Shown: positions 8,201 to 18,036, counted from the first letter of the stretch. The stretch: DNA of 42,499 bases from Streptomyces sp. (GCF_031181705.1 NZ_JAPSKN010000033.1:1-42499), one strand, 5' to 3'. The notes: generated by a model from the letters alone, not told the origin. Numbers and translations: made by a program.

Positions 8201-11200
8201 AGGGCCGTCGCCGCGTCGTGGAAGCGCACCGGCTCGGTGATCTGGCCGACCCAGTAGCGCCAGTCGGCGATCTCCCCGCCGATGGGCTCACCGGTGACGG
8301 TGGAGACGATCTCGATCCGCGGCTCGCGGTACCGCACGGAGCGGGCGACCGCCTCGAACTCCTCCAGCATCGGCCGCATCAGCGGTGAGTGCGAGGCGAT
8401 GGAGATGTCCAGGCGGCGGTGGCGCACTCCCAGACCGGCCAGTGCGGCGCAGGCGTCGGCGATCTCGTCGGACCGGCCGGAGATCACCGTGGACCGGGGA
8501 CCGTTGACGACGGCGACGGAGCTGTGGGGGCCCAGCAGCCCGGCGACGGTTGCCTCCCCCGCGGCGACGGCGACCATGGCGCCGGACTCCGGCAGGGCCT
8601 GCATCAGCCGCCCGCGCGCGTGCACCAGGGTCAGGGCGTCCTCCAGGGAGAAGACGCCGGCGAGGCAGGCGGCGGCGTATTCGCCGTGGCTGTGCCCGAG
8701 CAGGACGTCGGGCCGGACCCCCCAGGAGAGCCACAGCTGCGCCAGCGCGTACTCGAAGGCGAACAGGGCGGGTTGGGCGTAGCGCGTCTCGCCGATCTCG
8801 GACGGCTCGTCCCCCGCCGCGAACACGACCGACAGCAGGGGCCGTTCGAGCCGGTCGCGAAGCAGCTCGTCGCACCGGTCCAGGGCTGCCCGGAACACCG
8901 GCTCCCGGTCGTACAGGTCCCGTCCCATGCCCGCGTACTGAGGGCCTTGACCGGGGAAGAGGAAGGCGAGGCGGCCCGGCGGGGCCGTCACCCCGCCGGG
9001 CGCCTCCCTCAACCGTGCCGCGGCCTCGGCGGGGGATCCGGCGACCACGGCACGGCGGTACGGGAAGTGCCGACGGCCGACGGCCGCCGTGTAGGAGGCA
9101 TCGGCGAGGGAGTACTCCTCGGGGACCGTGTCCAGATGGTCGGCGTACCGGTGGGCCAGTTCGGCGAGCGCCTGTTCGCCGCGCGCGCTCAGCACCAGCA
9201 GCCGCGCGTCCGGCCGGCCGGCGCCGCGGTCCGCGGCGGCCTCGGTGTCCGGTGCCTGCTGGACGACGACGTGGGCGTTGGTGCCGCCCACACCGAGCGA
9301 GGTGACACCCGCGGTGCGCGGGGCGCCGCCGGTGTCCCAGGCGGTGGTCGCGGTGCTCACCCGGAACGGGGAACGGGCGAAGTCGATCTCGGGATTGGGC
9401 TCGCGGTAGTGCAGGCTGGGCACGAGCACGCCGTGGTGCACGCACAGGGCGGCCTTGATGAGTCCGGCCACACCGGCGGCTTCGTCCAGGTGCCCGATGT
9501 TGGTCTTGACCGAACCGACGGACGTGCCGGCGCGACCCGCGCCGTCCCCGAACACCCGCCCGAGAGCCGCGAGTTCGATGGGGTCGCCCAGGGCCGTACC
9601 CGTGCCGTGGGCCTCGATGTAGCCGACGTCCGAGGGGGCGACCCCGGCCCGCGAGAGCGCGGTGCCGACCACCTCGGCCTGCCCGTCGACGCTGGGGGCG
9701 GTGAAGCTGAACTTCTCGCTGCCGTCGTTGTTGACGGCCGAGCCCTTGATGACGGCGATCACCCGGTCGCCGTCGGCCCGGGCCCGGGTCAGCCGTTTGA
9801 GGACGACGATGCCGCAGCCGTTGCCGAACAGCGTGCCGGTGGCCTCGGCGTCGAAGGCGCGGGTGCGGCCGTCGGCGGACATGATCATGCCCTCTTCATG
9901 GAGGTACCCGGCGTCCTGGGGCACGACGACGTGCACGCCTCCGGCCAGCGCCATGTCGCTGTCGTCGTCGAGCAGGCTGCGGCAGGCCAGATGGACCGCG
10001 ACCAGGGAGGTCGAACAGGCCGACTGCACGCCCACACTCGGGCCGCGCAGGTTCAGTGCGTACGACACCCGGGTGGCGAGGTAGTTGCCGTCGTTGCCGA
10101 GCTTCAGCTGGAACTGCTCCAAGTCGGATTCGGTGAGTGCCTTCCCCCGCCCGTAGCCGAAACGCGGCGCGAGGTTGTTGAGGAGGTACGTGCTCATGCC
10201 CGCGCCCGCGAAGACACCGACCCGGCCCGCCACCGCGTCGCCGGGCGGGTAACCGGCGGTCTCCATCGCCTCCCAGGCGCATTCGAGGAACAGGCGCTGC
10301 TGCGGGTCGAGCAGCTCCGCTTCCTTGCGGCTCAGCTGGAAGAACTCGGCGTCGAACAGGTCGATGCCGGGCAGGACCGCGCCGGCCGGGACGAAGTCCG
10401 GGTGTCCGGCGATGCCGTCGTCCCGCTGTCCCGCACCGCCGCCGGGCAGCGGGCCGACGGATTCGACCGCGTGCAGGAGGTTGTGCCAGAACGTCTCCAC
10501 GTCCGGCGCCCCGGGGAAACGGCCCGCCATGCCGACGATGGCGATGTCCTGCGAGCCGTCCTCACCGTCGCGCCGCAGCGCCCCGGCCCGTCGCTGCCCG
10601 CCCGCCTCGTCGCCGCCGGTGGCGGTGCCGGCCCGGCCGGAGCCGTCGAGGTGGGCGGCGTACGCCCGGATCGTCGGGTACTGGAGCAGGTCGGCCATCG
10701 GTACGTCGCGACCGAGCCGGCGCACCAGCTCACGCCGTACCCGGACCAGGAGCAGGGAGCTGCCGCCGATGTCGAGGAACCGGTCGTCGACGGAGATCTC
10801 CGCCAGCCGCAGCACCTCGCGCCACACCTCCGCCAGCACCTGCTCGGTGCTGCTGCGGGCAGTGACGGTCTCCTGCGCGGCGAGCCGTTCGAAGGTCTCG
10901 GGGGGATCCAGCCGGGCCCGGTCGGTCTTGCCGCTCGCGGTCAGCGGCATCGCGGGCAGCAGGCGGTACGCCTCGGGCAGCATCAACCGCGGGAGCTTCG
11001 GCCGGAGGAAGGCGTCGAGCAGGCGCGGCGCCGCACCGGGGTCCAGTGCCGGGGCGGGGACGACATGGGCGACGAGCCGGGTGTGGCCGTCGATCTCGTG
11101 GGCGAGCACCGCGGCGTCCTGCACACCGGGGTGCTCCAGGAGGAGGGTCTCGATCTCCTCCACCTCGATCCGCACCCCGTGCACCTTGGTCTGGGTGTCG

Positions 11201-12435
11201 ATCCTGCCGCGCAGCTCGATCACGCCGTCCCGTCCGACGCGGGCCAGGTCACCGGTCCGGTAGAGCCTGCCGCCGCCGGCGGGGTCGTCCAGGAACCTGA
11301 GTGCCGTCAGGTCGGGCCGGCCCACGTAGCCCGGGGACACCCCGGCGCCCAGGACGCAGAGTTCGCCCTCGTCGCCCGCGGGCACCTCGGCGAGGTTCTC
11401 GTCGAGGATCCGGACCCGTACGCCGTCGATCGGGCGGCCGATGGGGACGACGGCGGGCCAGGTGCCGGGGTCGCCGTCGAGGGTGTGGGCGGTGGCGTCC
11501 TGGAACTCCGTGGCGCCGTAGTGGTTGTGCAGCCGGGCTCCGGTGCGGCGGAACAGGTCCCGGATGTGCGGGGTCGTCCGCAGTTGCTGGCCGGTGGTGA
11601 CGACCTCGCGCAGCGGCGGGAGTTCGCCCTCCTCCTCAAAGACGGCCTGGGCGACCTGTTCGAGCAGGGGGACCGGGAGGAACAGCCGCTCGACGCGCTG
11701 CCCGCTCAGGTGGGCCACCAGCGCGAACGGATTGCGCCGCACCTCGTCGTCCGCGAAGACCAGGGTGCCGCCGAAGCCGAGGGTGGAGAAGATCTCGTGG
11801 AACGAGAAGTCGAAACTGAGCGCGCACACCTGGGCGGTGCGCATGCGGCAGCTCCCCGGTCGCGCCCGGTCGTGCCAGCTCAGCAGGTTCACCAGGGCGC
11901 CGTGCGTCATCAGGGCGCCCTTGGGGGCCCCGGTCGAGCCGGAGGTGAACAGCGCGTAGGCGATGTCCTCGCCGGTGAGCGCGGGGCTGTCCGGCGCGGC
12001 ACGCCCCTGCGGGTCGTCGCCGGCCGGCCGGCAGTCCTCGTCCAGCGCAAGCACCGGCACCGGCGAACCGCCGGGCAGCGGCTCGCCGTCGGTGATCACC
12101 AGGGCCACGCCGGCCGTGCCGGTCACGTGCCGGACCCGTTCCACGGGGTCGGCGAGGTCGATCGGTACGTAGGCGGCACCCGCGCGCATGACGCCGAGCA
12201 TGGCCGCCACGGCCTGGGGCGACCGGGCCAGCCTGATGCCGACGAAGTCGCCCCGCCGGACGCCCGCCCGGTGCAGGGCCCGGGCCACCCGAAGCGTCAT
12301 GGCGTCCAGTTCGCCGTAGCTCACCTGCCGGGTGCCGTGCACCATCGCGGCGGTGCCGGCCCCCGGGCCGTCGCCGTGCCGCCGGACCAGCTCGTGAACG
12401 GTGCCCGACGGGTGTTCCAAGGCGTGGTTCGGCAT
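5245..12435 (-). CDS. Hybrid NRPS-PKS, A-PCP-KS-AT-DH-KR-ACP
   Basis: A 2396-residue loading-plus-extension megasynthase. Adenylation (about 1-510) has [18 protein letters not shown] and YRTGDLAR, with Asp209 in [10 protein letters not shown] as expected for an amino-type substrate. PCP: Ser560. KS: Cys807 in [18 protein letters not shown] and [19 protein letters not shown] and GHSHGE (Ser1249), with IASH at 1346-1349 where substrate motifs such as HAFH or YASH lie, so the extender is unclear. [12 protein letters not shown] with His1549, but the LLD motif reads LLE (Glu1730). KR: GGLGGLG (2046-2052), LDD (2132-2134, B-type) and Tyr2189. ACP: Ser2349. No enoylreductase or thioesterase domain was seen. 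The architecture closely parallels CyrB of cylindrospermopsin synthesis, which loads guanidinoacetate, and the amidinotransferase gene lies directly upstream with a 1-base overlap. Confidence 0.95.
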   Translation of the reverse strand: MPNHALEHPSGTVHELVRRHGDGPGAGTAAMVHGTRQVSYGELDAMTLRVARALHRAGVRRGDFVGIRLARSPQAVAAMLGVMRAGAAYVPIDLADPVERVRHVTGTAGVALVITDGEPLPGGSPVPVLALDEDCRPAGDDPQGRAAPDSPALTGEDIAYALFTSGSTGAPKGALMTHGALVNLLSWHDRARPGSCRMRTAQVCALSFDFSFHEIFSTLGFGGTLVFADDEVRRNPFALVAHLSGQRVERLFLPVPLLEQVAQAVFEEEGELPPLREVVTTGQQLRTTPHIRDLFRRTGARLHNHYGATEFQDATAHTLDGDPGTWPAVVPIGRPIDGVRVRILDENLAEVPAGDEGELCVLGAGVSPGYVGRPDLTALRFLDDPAGGGRLYRTGDLARVGRDGVIELRGRIDTQTKVHGVRIEVEEIETLLLEHPGVQDAAVLAHEIDGHTRLVAHVVPAPALDPGAAPRLLDAFLRPKLPRLMLPEAYRLLPAMPLTASGKTDRARLDPPETFERLAAQETVTARSSTEQVLAEVWREVLRLAEISVDDRFLDIGGSSLLLVRVRRELVRRLGRDVPMADLLQYPTIRAYAAHLDGSGRAGTATGGDEAGGQRRAGALRRDGEDGSQDIAIVGMAGRFPGAPDVETFWHNLLHAVESVGPLPGGGAGQRDDGIAGHPDFVPAGAVLPGIDLFDAEFFQLSRKEAELLDPQQRLFLECAWEAMETAGYPPGDAVAGRVGVFAGAGMSTYLLNNLAPRFGYGRGKALTESDLEQFQLKLGNDGNYLATRVSYALNLRGPSVGVQSACSTSLVAVHLACRSLLDDDSDMALAGGVHVVVPQDAGYLHEEGMIMSADGRTRAFDAEATGTLFGNGCGIVVLKRLTRARADGDRVIAVIKGSAVNNDGSEKFSFTAPSVDGQAEVVGTALSRAGVAPSDVGYIEAHGTGTALGDPIELAALGRVFGDGAGRAGTSVGSVKTNIGHLDEAAGVAGLIKAALCVHHGVLVPSLHYREPNPEIDFARSPFRVSTATTAWDTGGAPRTAGVTSLGVGGTNAHVVVQQAPDTEAAADRGAGRPDARLLVLSARGEQALAELAHRYADHLDTVPEEYSLADASYTAAVGRRHFPYRRAVVAGSPAEAAARLREAPGGVTAPPGRLAFLFPGQGPQYAGMGRDLYDREPVFRAALDRCDELLRDRLERPLLSVVFAAGDEPSEIGETRYAQPALFAFEYALAQLWLSWGVRPDVLLGHSHGEYAAACLAGVFSLEDALTLVHARGRLMQALPESGAMVAVAAGEATVAGLLGPHSSVAVVNGPRSTVISGRSDEIADACAALAGLGVRHRRLDISIASHSPLMRPMLEEFEAVARSVRYREPRIEIVSTVTGEPIGGEIADWRYWVGQITEPVRFHDAATALRAAGVRRLLEISPKPTLLQLVEDLFDEGTAVLIPSLRTGGGHDQLLGALGALYEAGCDPDWGAVFGGHDLRRVALPTYAWQRRRHWVDAPGPAGNPAAEPGPDATAFLGSRLDLAGSGDVRFTSTVGVPALPWLGDHRVFGSVVMPGVAYQELVCAAAGEVFGPAPAGVRDFHIHRAMVFPDDSTLRRMQIVLAPDGDGTYSFEVHSSPVPTGSGAGLPPADWTLHASGQLTPADPEGTVPSSPPGTLDALRKSFADHPLPPEEIYQREREREIDLGPLFHVTDGLWHNGCEALSHIALGPVTRAESARHRVHPVLLEACFLALTVTYPEKLGRRTYVPLGVDRIRIEGGTAGDEAWCHARLRPTGQEDPETLRADIDLWAPDGTLLLALEGVLLKRAARETMIPAAREAWRDWLYETRWTPTGLPAPAPAAGRWLVVSDGPLGAALGDFARLHGVHCDVVADDTAWTADSGSAEDAGDYDLVVLCPSAAVSEDAAADGLSEGTGLLRLAQKAASRAAGAPRLCLVTRGARPVGGRGVGAPAGAAAWGLGRVVAAEHPEVRLLLVDLDPGTPPDGAAALLYAELAQACASQEQPEHYRVGYDGHRRHVEALARAAVGPEGGPGLRPDAAYLITGGLGGLGLAVARMLSEAGARHLVLLGRTPPAGAALREVEALRAAGCAVRVLTADVADREQLARALAGPADDPDQPPLAGVLHLAGVLDDGVLLLQSPERLRRVMAPKAQGAWHLHTLTLGQELDFFVLFSSVSGLLGTPGQATYAAANAFLDGLASYRRGQGLPALSVQWGSWADTGMSARAGVNAKLEARGEGVVPVAAGLAALRELLTARPEGAAVAVLPADWQRFADRDAPALRGLLAAMPGAGRRQAHSGGLRRTLDAASGTARRELLLSHVREQVGRVLGESAGPAADGQDVFARGLDSLTAIELRRNLQRGLECRLGQSALYDHPTVEALADHLGELMADGSDAR

Positions 12436-13583
12436 CAGACCGCCGAGCGGGACGACAGGGAGGGGAAGTAGTCCTCGCGGGTGCCGTCCCTGCGGATGTC
12501 CCAGGTGGCGCAGTGCAGGGAGCCCCCGTACTCGAAGACGTCACGGAAGGGGACGGTGAACACCTCGAAACCGAACGAGTCCAGCAGGTCCTGGAGCGGC
12601 TTCTCCTGCTCCTCGCAGACCACCTTCTCCGGGGAGATGCTGAGGACGTTCATGGACAGCCACTTGGAGGACTGGCAGTACAGCGGCATGTCGTCGTTGG
12701 TGAGCACCGGCTCCGGCGCGTCCACCAGCTGCCAGCCGTCGTCGGTGAACATCCGCCGCTCGGCCTCGCGGATGGGCCGGTCGGGGTTGGTCAGGACCAG
12801 CCCGGGGCGCAGCGGGACGAAGGTGCAGTCGATGTGGGACGGGAAGTAGTCGAGCGGGAAGTGCACGGGGTGCACCCGGAACCCCTTGGGCTCCAGCGTC
12901 CGCCGCAGCCAGCGGATGCCGGCCCGGTTGGTGGTCATCGACTCCTGGACGAGGATGTCCCGTCCGAGGCGGCTCATGTCGGCGGCGTCGAAGACGACCT
13001 CGTCCTGGGTCACGCAGAACTCGGACTCGTGCATGCGGGCGTGGCGTTCCTCGACCGGCCACTCCCAGAATTCCTGGCGGTACATGGAGTCGGCCATCGT
13101 GGGCTTGGGCGCCACGGTCCAGGCGACCCGCTGGTCGGACTCCCAGTACCCGTACACCAGCTTGCGGTAGGGCTCGTACTCGAAGTAGCGGGCCCTGCGC
13201 GACATGGTGGCCTCGAGGATCTCGTTGCCCAGCGTGATCATCACGTCCCGCGGGCACACCGCGCAGTACTGGTTCTCGACCTCGAAGCCGGGGGTCCGCA
13301 GGGACTGGGAGAAGTCGTACGGCGCCGGGCGCCGGACCGTCACGCCGTGTGCGGCGAGCAGCGCCGCCAAGCCGTCGAGCTGCTCGTTGGCCCGCGCCAC
13401 GGCCTCGTCGGACTTGGGGCCGGTGGGGAAGGGCACGTCGGCCGGGCCGCGGACCGCCGGGCGGTTGCCGGGTTCCGTGGGTTCGAAGCACGCTCCCGTG
13501 GCGGAGCCGACCACGACCTCCTGAAGGGTGTCCCACTCGTTCCACGCGTTCACCACGGGCATGGTTCCGCTGCTCTTGGTCAT
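12435..13583 (-). CDS. Arginine:glycine-type amidinotransferase
   Basis: This 382-residue enzyme has the AGAT/CyrA/StrB1 signature. FDAADMSRLGRDI (about 198-210) holds the acidic catalytic residue, SHIDCTF gives His250 and GGSLHCAT gives the nucleophilic Cys358. Family members move the amidino group of arginine to a primary amine, producing ornithine and a guanidino compound. Placed just before a hybrid synthase that begins with an adenylation domain, it probably supplies a guanidino-acid starter. Lipolanthines such as microvionin are known to carry a guanidino fatty acid. The acceptor (glycine or a longer omega-amino acid) cannot be told from sequence. ATG 13583 follows GAAGGA. The gene starts 13 bases after the preceding one ends. 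Confidence 0.95.
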   Translation of the reverse strand: MTKSSGTMPVVNAWNEWDTLQEVVVGSATGACFEPTEPGNRPAVRGPADVPFPTGPKSDEAVARANEQLDGLAALLAAHGVTVRRPAPYDFSQSLRTPGFEVENQYCAVCPRDVMITLGNEILEATMSRRARYFEYEPYRKLVYGYWESDQRVAWTVAPKPTMADSMYRQEFWEWPVEERHARMHESEFCVTQDEVVFDAADMSRLGRDILVQESMTTNRAGIRWLRRTLEPKGFRVHPVHFPLDYFPSHIDCTFVPLRPGLVLTNPDRPIREAERRMFTDDGWQLVDAPEPVLTNDDMPLYCQSSKWLSMNVLSISPEKVVCEEQEKPLQDLLDSFGFEVFTVPFRDVFEYGGSLHCATWDIRRDGTREDYFPSLSSRSAV

Positions 13584-13596
13584 TGGCTGTTCCTTC

Positions 13597-14502
13597 TCAT
13601 CCTGCGATGGTCAGAAGTCGGTGGTCGGCCCTGCCCGCCGTCAGCGCCCGGACGCGGGAGACATAGACCGATTTCGCGGGGCCGACGAGGTCCACGGCGG
13701 CGACGCGGTCCACCGCGCACAGCCCGTCGACGAGCCGCGGCAGGCTCGCCGTGTCGAACCACTGCTCGGTGAGCATGTGCCGGTACGCCTCGGGGGTGTC
13801 GTCCACCCGGTCGCCGGTGAGCGGCGAGACGACGGCGGCCGTGGCCGGCCGGAAGTCGGCGTCGGCGAGGAGGGCCCTGAACTCGTCCCTCTCCGGCAGC
13901 GCCCACGGGCAGTGCTCGGCCCGGTCGATGCGGTCGAGCACGGCCGTGCCCAGGGTGCCGAGGCGGCGCGTGAGGGCTTCGGTCTCGCTGCCGCGGAAGC
14001 TGAGGGCGATCAGACCGCCTCCGAGGTCGACCGAGAGCCACGGCGCGTCGTCCGCCGTCGCCAGCACCTCCAGGAGCCGTTCCGCGTCCCCTTCCGACGA
14101 GGGCAGCAGCGCGAGGGTGATGCCGTTGGGGTGTGCCTCCTTGCGCGCGATCTGGGTGTTGTTGATGTCCCGGATCAGGCGGAAGCAGGTCTCCTCGGTG
14201 ATCACCCCGGCGGCGAGCAGGCTGGGGATGCAGCCGGCGCTCATGCCTCCGAACGCGGTCCACCGGGATCCCTCGGCGGAGGTGCGCCGCAGCAGCGCCA
14301 CGGCGAGGAGGGCCTCGTGCACGGTCGAGGACAGACCGGCGTGGCCGTGCGTCACGTCGAGGTGCGCGGGGTCGAACCCGCAGACCTCGCCGGCCAGTCC
14401 GAGCAGGGCGTCGTCCTCGTCGAGGACGGCGGTCAGCTCGTCCCGGGTGAGCGGCACCAGGCCGGGGAAGACGAGCGCGCGGTCACTCGACACGGGCGAC
14501 AC
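13597..14502 (-). CDS. Divergent malonyltransferase-fold (FabD-like) protein, copy 2
   Basis: A 301-residue protein with the outline of an acyl-CoA:ACP transacylase: ALVFPG at the N-terminus in place of FPGQG, and the nucleophile motif GGMSAG with Ser88 in place of GHSxG. A His in AEHCPW (near residue 200) may be the catalytic base. It is a diverged relative of the gene immediately upstream (14483-15394), and the two overlap by 20 bases. Loss of the His before the nucleophile and of the Gln of FPGQG suggests altered substrate use, hydrolytic activity or a structural role with its partner. GTG 14502 is taken as start; GTG 14493 is an alternative. Placement between the SDR and the amidinotransferase ties it to acyl-chain assembly. 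Confidence 0.7.
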   Translation of the reverse strand: MSPVSSDRALVFPGLVPLTRDELTAVLDEDDALLGLAGEVCGFDPAHLDVTHGHAGLSSTVHEALLAVALLRRTSAEGSRWTAFGGMSAGCIPSLLAAGVITEETCFRLIRDINNTQIARKEAHPNGITLALLPSSEGDAERLLEVLATADDAPWLSVDLGGGLIALSFRGSETEALTRRLGTLGTAVLDRIDRAEHCPWALPERDEFRALLADADFRPATAAVVSPLTGDRVDDTPEAYRHMLTEQWFDTASLPRLVDGLCAVDRVAAVDLVGPAKSVYVSRVRALTAGRADHRLLTIAG

Positions 14503-15394
14503 CGCCGGTCTCCGGTTCGATGCCGCACTCCGGGTCCAGTTGCATCGACTTCACGACGAAGGCCGAGGGTTCGAGGACGATGTGGGTGTCCAGCCCCAGG
14601 CCCTCGATGTAGCGCAGGATGCCGCTCCAGTCGAGGATCGTGGTGTACTGCTCGACGGCCAGCCGCGTGATCGCCGCGCCGCTGGTGTAGGGCCGGGCGT
14701 CGTGGCTGATCAGCGGGATGTCGAGGTTGCGGCACGGGTCGTTGAAGTGCCACTCGTCCGCGAACGTCTTGCGGACGCCGTCCATCAGGTCGCAGTGCCC
14801 GGGGTAGCTGAACGGGATCGGCTTGTACAGGGCGCCCGCCTTCATCAGCGCCGGCTTCATGGCGTCCAGGTCCGAGGTGCGGCAGGCGGCCAGGAACTGG
14901 TTGCTGGAGACGTGCCCGGACAGGTGCAGCAGGTGGTCGACGCCGTGGGCGCGCAGTTCCCGGAACACGGCTTCGTGGTCGCCGTTGTAGAAGAAGACGC
15001 TGACGTAGTCGGTGCCCTCGAAGACGTCGATCTCGATGGCGGCCATGGTGTGGGACATGCGCACCATGTCCTCCAGCGACACCCAGCCGACGGCGGCCGC
15101 GGCGCTGATGAAACCGAGGCTCATCCCGGTCACGCACACCGGCTGCACGTCGCGGCGGCGGACGTCCTGCTGGTAGCCGACGACGCCCATCAGGTTGATG
15201 AGCGGGCGGCGGAACCGGGGATCGTTGAGCTGGTCCTCGTCACCGTCGCGGAGCACGCCCCGGAAGTCGATCGCCAGGGTGTCACTGGCCAGGTCGAGCG
15301 CGAGCCGCATGGGCCGGGAGTCCAGGCAGCGCTGCCGCACGTCGGCGTCCAGGTACACCTGCGAGGGGAAGATGTACACGCCCGTGGCGGTCAC
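14483..15394 (-). CDS. Divergent malonyltransferase-fold (FabD-like) protein, copy 1
   Basis: A 303-residue protein related to malonyl-CoA:ACP transacylase. YIFPSQ stands where FPGQGSQ is usual, TGMSLGF gives the likely nucleophile Ser92 and SYPGHCDLM gives the probable catalytic His200, matching the FHSxLM block of normal transacylases. It therefore keeps a Ser/His pair but with GMSLG instead of GHSxG. The role could be loading the discrete ACPs at 16781 and 22503, because the hybrid synthase has its own AT, or transfer of an acyl chain between carriers. The GTG at 15394 overlaps the stop of the SDR by 4 bases (GTGA), indicating coupled translation. Confidence 0.75.
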   Translation of the reverse strand: MTATGVYIFPSQVYLDADVRQRCLDSRPMRLALDLASDTLAIDFRGVLRDGDEDQLNDPRFRRPLINLMGVVGYQQDVRRRDVQPVCVTGMSLGFISAAAAVGWVSLEDMVRMSHTMAAIEIDVFEGTDYVSVFFYNGDHEAVFRELRAHGVDHLLHLSGHVSSNQFLAACRTSDLDAMKPALMKAGALYKPIPFSYPGHCDLMDGVRKTFADEWHFNDPCRNLDIPLISHDARPYTSGAAITRLAVEQYTTILDWSGILRYIEGLGLDTHIVLEPSAFVVKSMQLDPECGIEPETGGVARVE

Positions 15395-16149
15395 AGCGAG
15401 GCCCCCTCGTCGACGGTGACGACCTCACCGTTCACGGCGGCGAAGTCGGGGCCGGTGATCCGGCGGATGACCGCGGCGACCTTCTCCGGCGGCATCAGCC
15501 GCTCCTCGAAGTCGGGGCCCATGACCTCCTCGACCACGTCGCGGGGAACGGAGTTCAGCAGCTTGGTGTCGCGGATCGGCCCCGGGGAGACCGTGTTGAA
15601 ACGTACGCCGAGCCGTCCCCACTCGCGGGCGAAGCCGCGCGTCATCATCTCGATGGCGGCCTTGCTCGTGATGTAGCCGATCGCTCCGGTGATGTAGCGC
15701 CGGGTGAGGATCGAGGAGACGTTCACGACGCTGCCGCCGCCCGTGGCGGCCAGGGTCTGCGCGCTGATCGCGTTGATCTGGTACGTGCCGAAGACGTTGG
15801 CGTCGATGACGGTCTTGAACGCCTCGGCGTTGGAGATGGTGGCCACGGCGGCCTCGTTCGTGACGGCGCAGTTCACCACGACGTCGCAGGGGCTGACTTC
15901 GAGGAGCAGTTCGCGGATGCGCGCGCCGCCGGTGTCCGCCGTGGGCAGGGACAGCTGCCGTATCTCCGCGGTGCCGCCTGCCTCCCGCACGGCCGCTGCG
16001 GCCTTCTCCGCCTCGTCCTGCCGGCCGTGGTACGTGATGAAGACCTTCTGCGCCAGCGGCGCGAACTGGCGCGCCACCTCCTGGCCGAGGCCGCTCGTAC
16101 CGCCGATCACCAGGACGTTGCGGTACTCCTTCGGCTGTTCTGCACTCAT
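15391..16149 (-). CDS. FabG-like short-chain dehydrogenase/reductase
   Basis: A 252-residue classical SDR. The nucleotide-binding turn is GGTSGLG (16-22), the NCA motif lies at 93-95 and the catalytic triad is Ser145/Ser146 with Tyr159 and Lys163 (YITSK). The family reduces beta-ketoacyl-ACP or oxidises secondary alcohols. Beside an ACP and a KAS III it is best read as the ketoreductase of the discrete acyl-elongation set. The start is ATG 16149, which overlaps the preceding GNAT stop as ATGA. A longer upstream reading frame exists but runs into the GNAT gene and has no support. Confidence 0.9.
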   Translation of the reverse strand: MSAEQPKEYRNVLVIGGTSGLGQEVARQFAPLAQKVFITYHGRQDEAEKAAAAVREAGGTAEIRQLSLPTADTGGARIRELLLEVSPCDVVVNCAVTNEAAVATISNAEAFKTVIDANVFGTYQINAISAQTLAATGGGSVVNVSSILTRRYITGAIGYITSKAAIEMMTRGFAREWGRLGVRFNTVSPGPIRDTKLLNSVPRDVVEEVMGPDFEERLMPPEKVAAVIRRITGPDFAAVNGEVVTVDEGASL

Positions 16150-16772
16150 CGTTGTTCCCCCTCGGGAGATCCGGGATCGGCTGGCGCGTGCCGCGTGAGA
16201 CCGTCGGCGAGCGCCCGTACGCGGTCCCTGTCGACACGTCGTCCCACACGCGGCTGGTAGTGCGGATAGGGACGGCGGTACTCCTCGCGGGTCAGGGAGG
16301 ACTTCACGGCGGGGAGGGTCCCGTCCGGTGTCTGGAAGTAGTCCTCGCAGACCGCCTCCAGTGACAGTCCGTCCGTCAGCGCCAGATGGAGGGTGCTGTC
16401 GTTGTGAAGTCCGGTGGTGAACTCGACGCGGCGGCAGTTCAGTACCTCGAAGAGGTAGTCGACGAGGAGCATGGCCGCCTCGATGCCGATGCCCGTACGC
16501 CACAGCCGCTCATCGCCCGTGGCGCCGCCGACTTCGTAGACGCCCTCGCCCAGCCGCCAGAAGTGGGCCACCCCGACGAGCGTGCCCTGCCGGTCGGTGA
16601 TCAGGGCGCCGCGGCGGCCTTCGCCTTCCAGCCCCTGGTACTGGGAACGGCGCACCAGGTGACTCGACGTGCCCCGCAGCAGGGTTTCGCACTCGGTGGC
16701 GGTCAGCCACTTCGCCACTGTCTCCAGGGAGTCCGGCGAGAACGGGACCAGTTCGCACAGGAGCCCCTTCAC
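16146..16772 (-). CDS. GNAT-family N-acyltransferase (operon-internal)
   Basis: This 208-residue protein has the GNAT pattern: LVGVAHFWRL as central strands, an RTGIGIEAAMLLVDYLF stretch in the position of the acyl-CoA pyrophosphate-binding loop and helix, and RRVEFTTGLHNDST in the usual motif B region. It resembles ribosomal-protein-type N-acetyltransferases. In the lipoavitide pathway, a RiPP/fatty-acid hybrid, an acyltransferase joins the acyl chain to the peptide; this gene, lying between ACP and SDR, is a good candidate for that step. GTG 16772 is preceded by AGGAG at good spacing, 8 bases after the ACP stop. A second GNAT (18323-18943) is the alternative, so the acyl-joining enzyme is not settled. 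Confidence 0.85.
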   Translation of the reverse strand: MKGLLCELVPFSPDSLETVAKWLTATECETLLRGTSSHLVRRSQYQGLEGEGRRGALITDRQGTLVGVAHFWRLGEGVYEVGGATGDERLWRTGIGIEAAMLLVDYLFEVLNCRRVEFTTGLHNDSTLHLALTDGLSLEAVCEDYFQTPDGTLPAVKSSLTREEYRRPYPHYQPRVGRRVDRDRVRALADGLTRHAPADPGSPEGEQR

Positions 16773-16780
16773 GAGTGCTC

Positions 16781-17014
16781 CTAGGCGGCGTTCAGCTGGT
16801 CGTGGACGCTGCGCAGCGAGCTCACGTCCTCGACCTTGAGGTCGTAGACCCGGTCGCCGAAGACCGGCAGGAGAGCGGAGGCGAACCGGAGGGTGTCCAT
16901 CGACTCCAGGCCGTACGCGCTGTCGCGGCCGAAGACCACGGTGTCGTCCCCGGGGACCTCGCCGCCCGAGCGCTCACCGAAGAGGCTGAGGAAAATCTTG
17001 CGGAGTTCGTCCAT
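16781..17014 (-). CDS. Acyl carrier protein, non-canonical (discrete)
   Basis: A 77-residue acidic protein with carrier-protein features. The phosphopantetheine attachment site reads YGLESMDTLRF with Ser38, where DSL is the normal motif. A large loop precedes it, and helix 3 is plausibly VEDVSSLRSVHDQL. ATG 17014 was chosen because the product has normal ACP length; the open frame upstream overlaps the KAS III gene. It lies 5 bases after the KAS III stop and 8 before the GNAT start, so the three genes probably act together: condensation on this ACP, then hand-off to the GNAT. The altered motif may mark recognition by specific partners. Confidence 0.85.
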   Translation of the reverse strand: MDELRKIFLSLFGERSGGEVPGDDTVVFGRDSAYGLESMDTLRFASALLPVFGDRVYDLKVEDVSSLRSVHDQLNAA

Positions 17015-17019
17015 GATTG

Positions 17020-18036
17020 TCACGCTTCCACTCGTATGTCGTAAGGCAGCCGGAAGCAGAGCGAGCCCCACATGAATCCGGCTCCGATGGCTCCCACCGC
17101 GATGACGTCCCCCGCCGCGGCCCGGCCGTTCTCGGCGAGGCGCCACAGCGCGGTCAGCGGTGACGCGCCACCCGTGTTGCCGAGGGTGTCGACCGTGACG
17201 GCGACCTTGGCCATGTCCACTCCGACGGAGCCGGCGATGTGCTCGATGAGCCGCAGATTGGCCTGGTGCAGGGCGAAGCCGGCGACGTCCTCGATCTCTA
17301 CCTCGGCCGCGTCGAGCGCTGCCGCGAGCGACTTGGGAACCCTGGTGGTGGCCTCCTGCCACACGGTGGGACCGTCCATGGTGAGGTAGGGCGTGACCGC
17401 CGAGTCGTCCGCGGGATCCTGCCTGTTCAACAGCGCGGTGCCGGCCAGGGCGACTTGGCCGGAGGGAGAGTTGCCCAGGTCGTAGCTGAGGAGGCCGTCG
17501 GATCCGGGCGTCTTGGTCAGCACCGTGGCACCGGCGGCGTCTCCGAAGAAGACGCGCACCACGCGATCCGCCGGGTCGGTGGCGCGTGAAGGGCCCTCGG
17601 CGCACACCACGAGGGCGTTCTGCACATCAGGTTCCTGGAGCAGGCAGGACGCGGTGTAGACGGCGTAGACGACGGACGCGCAGGCGTGCTGCGTGATGTC
17701 GACGATGCGCGGGGTCTCGATGCCGAGACGGTCGGCGAGCAGGACTCCGAGGGAGGGCATCACCCATTCCGGGCTGCTGCAGGTGACCACCAGGACGTCG
17801 ATGTCCCGCATGTTCAGGCCGGCCTGCCGGACCGCCTTGCGCGCGCTCTCCTCGGCCAGATCGGTGATGGTCTCGCCGTCGGAGAGGTACCGCCGCTCGC
17901 GGATGCCGGTCTTCCGCTCGATCCAGTCGGGCGAGGTGTTCAGCGTCTTGCAGAGCTCTTCGTTCGTGACGACCCGGTCCGGCAGGGCCATGCCGACGCT
18001 GAGCGGACTGGTCGGGGTGAGTTGCCATCTGGGCAC
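17020..18036 (-). CDS. 3-oxoacyl-ACP synthase III (KAS III), cluster copy 1
   Basis: A 338-residue KAS III with the intact Cys-His-Asn triad: Cys119 in QHACASV, His257 in ALHQANLR and Asn287 in TLGNTGGAS. The family condenses an acyl-CoA starter with malonyl- or methylmalonyl-ACP without needing a second acyl-ACP. In lipoavitide biosynthesis a KAS III makes the N-terminal acyl group from isobutyryl-CoA and methylmalonyl units, a close precedent. GTG 18036 is chosen because GGAGGAGG lies 4-5 bases before it; an upstream in-frame ATG at 18117 falls inside the hairpin after the precursor gene and is rejected. It is the first enzyme gene after the precursor. Confidence 0.93.
   Translation of the reverse strand: MPRWQLTPTSPLSVGMALPDRVVTNEELCKTLNTSPDWIERKTGIRERRYLSDGETITDLAEESARKAVRQAGLNMRDIDVLVVTCSSPEWVMPSLGVLLADRLGIETPRIVDITQHACASVVYAVYTASCLLQEPDVQNALVVCAEGPSRATDPADRVVRVFFGDAAGATVLTKTPGSDGLLSYDLGNSPSGQVALAGTALLNRQDPADDSAVTPYLTMDGPTVWQEATTRVPKSLAAALDAAEVEIEDVAGFALHQANLRLIEHIAGSVGVDMAKVAVTVDTLGNTGGASPLTALWRLAENGRAAAGDVIAVGAIGAGFMWGSLCFRLPYDIRVEA

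Noticed and set aside
8389..12471. Very long open frame on the plus strand opposite the hybrid synthase
   Set aside because: It is an antisense shadow typical of high-GC coding DNA, with an Arg/Gly/Val-rich product and no domain; the minus-strand synthase has intact catalytic motifs throughout.
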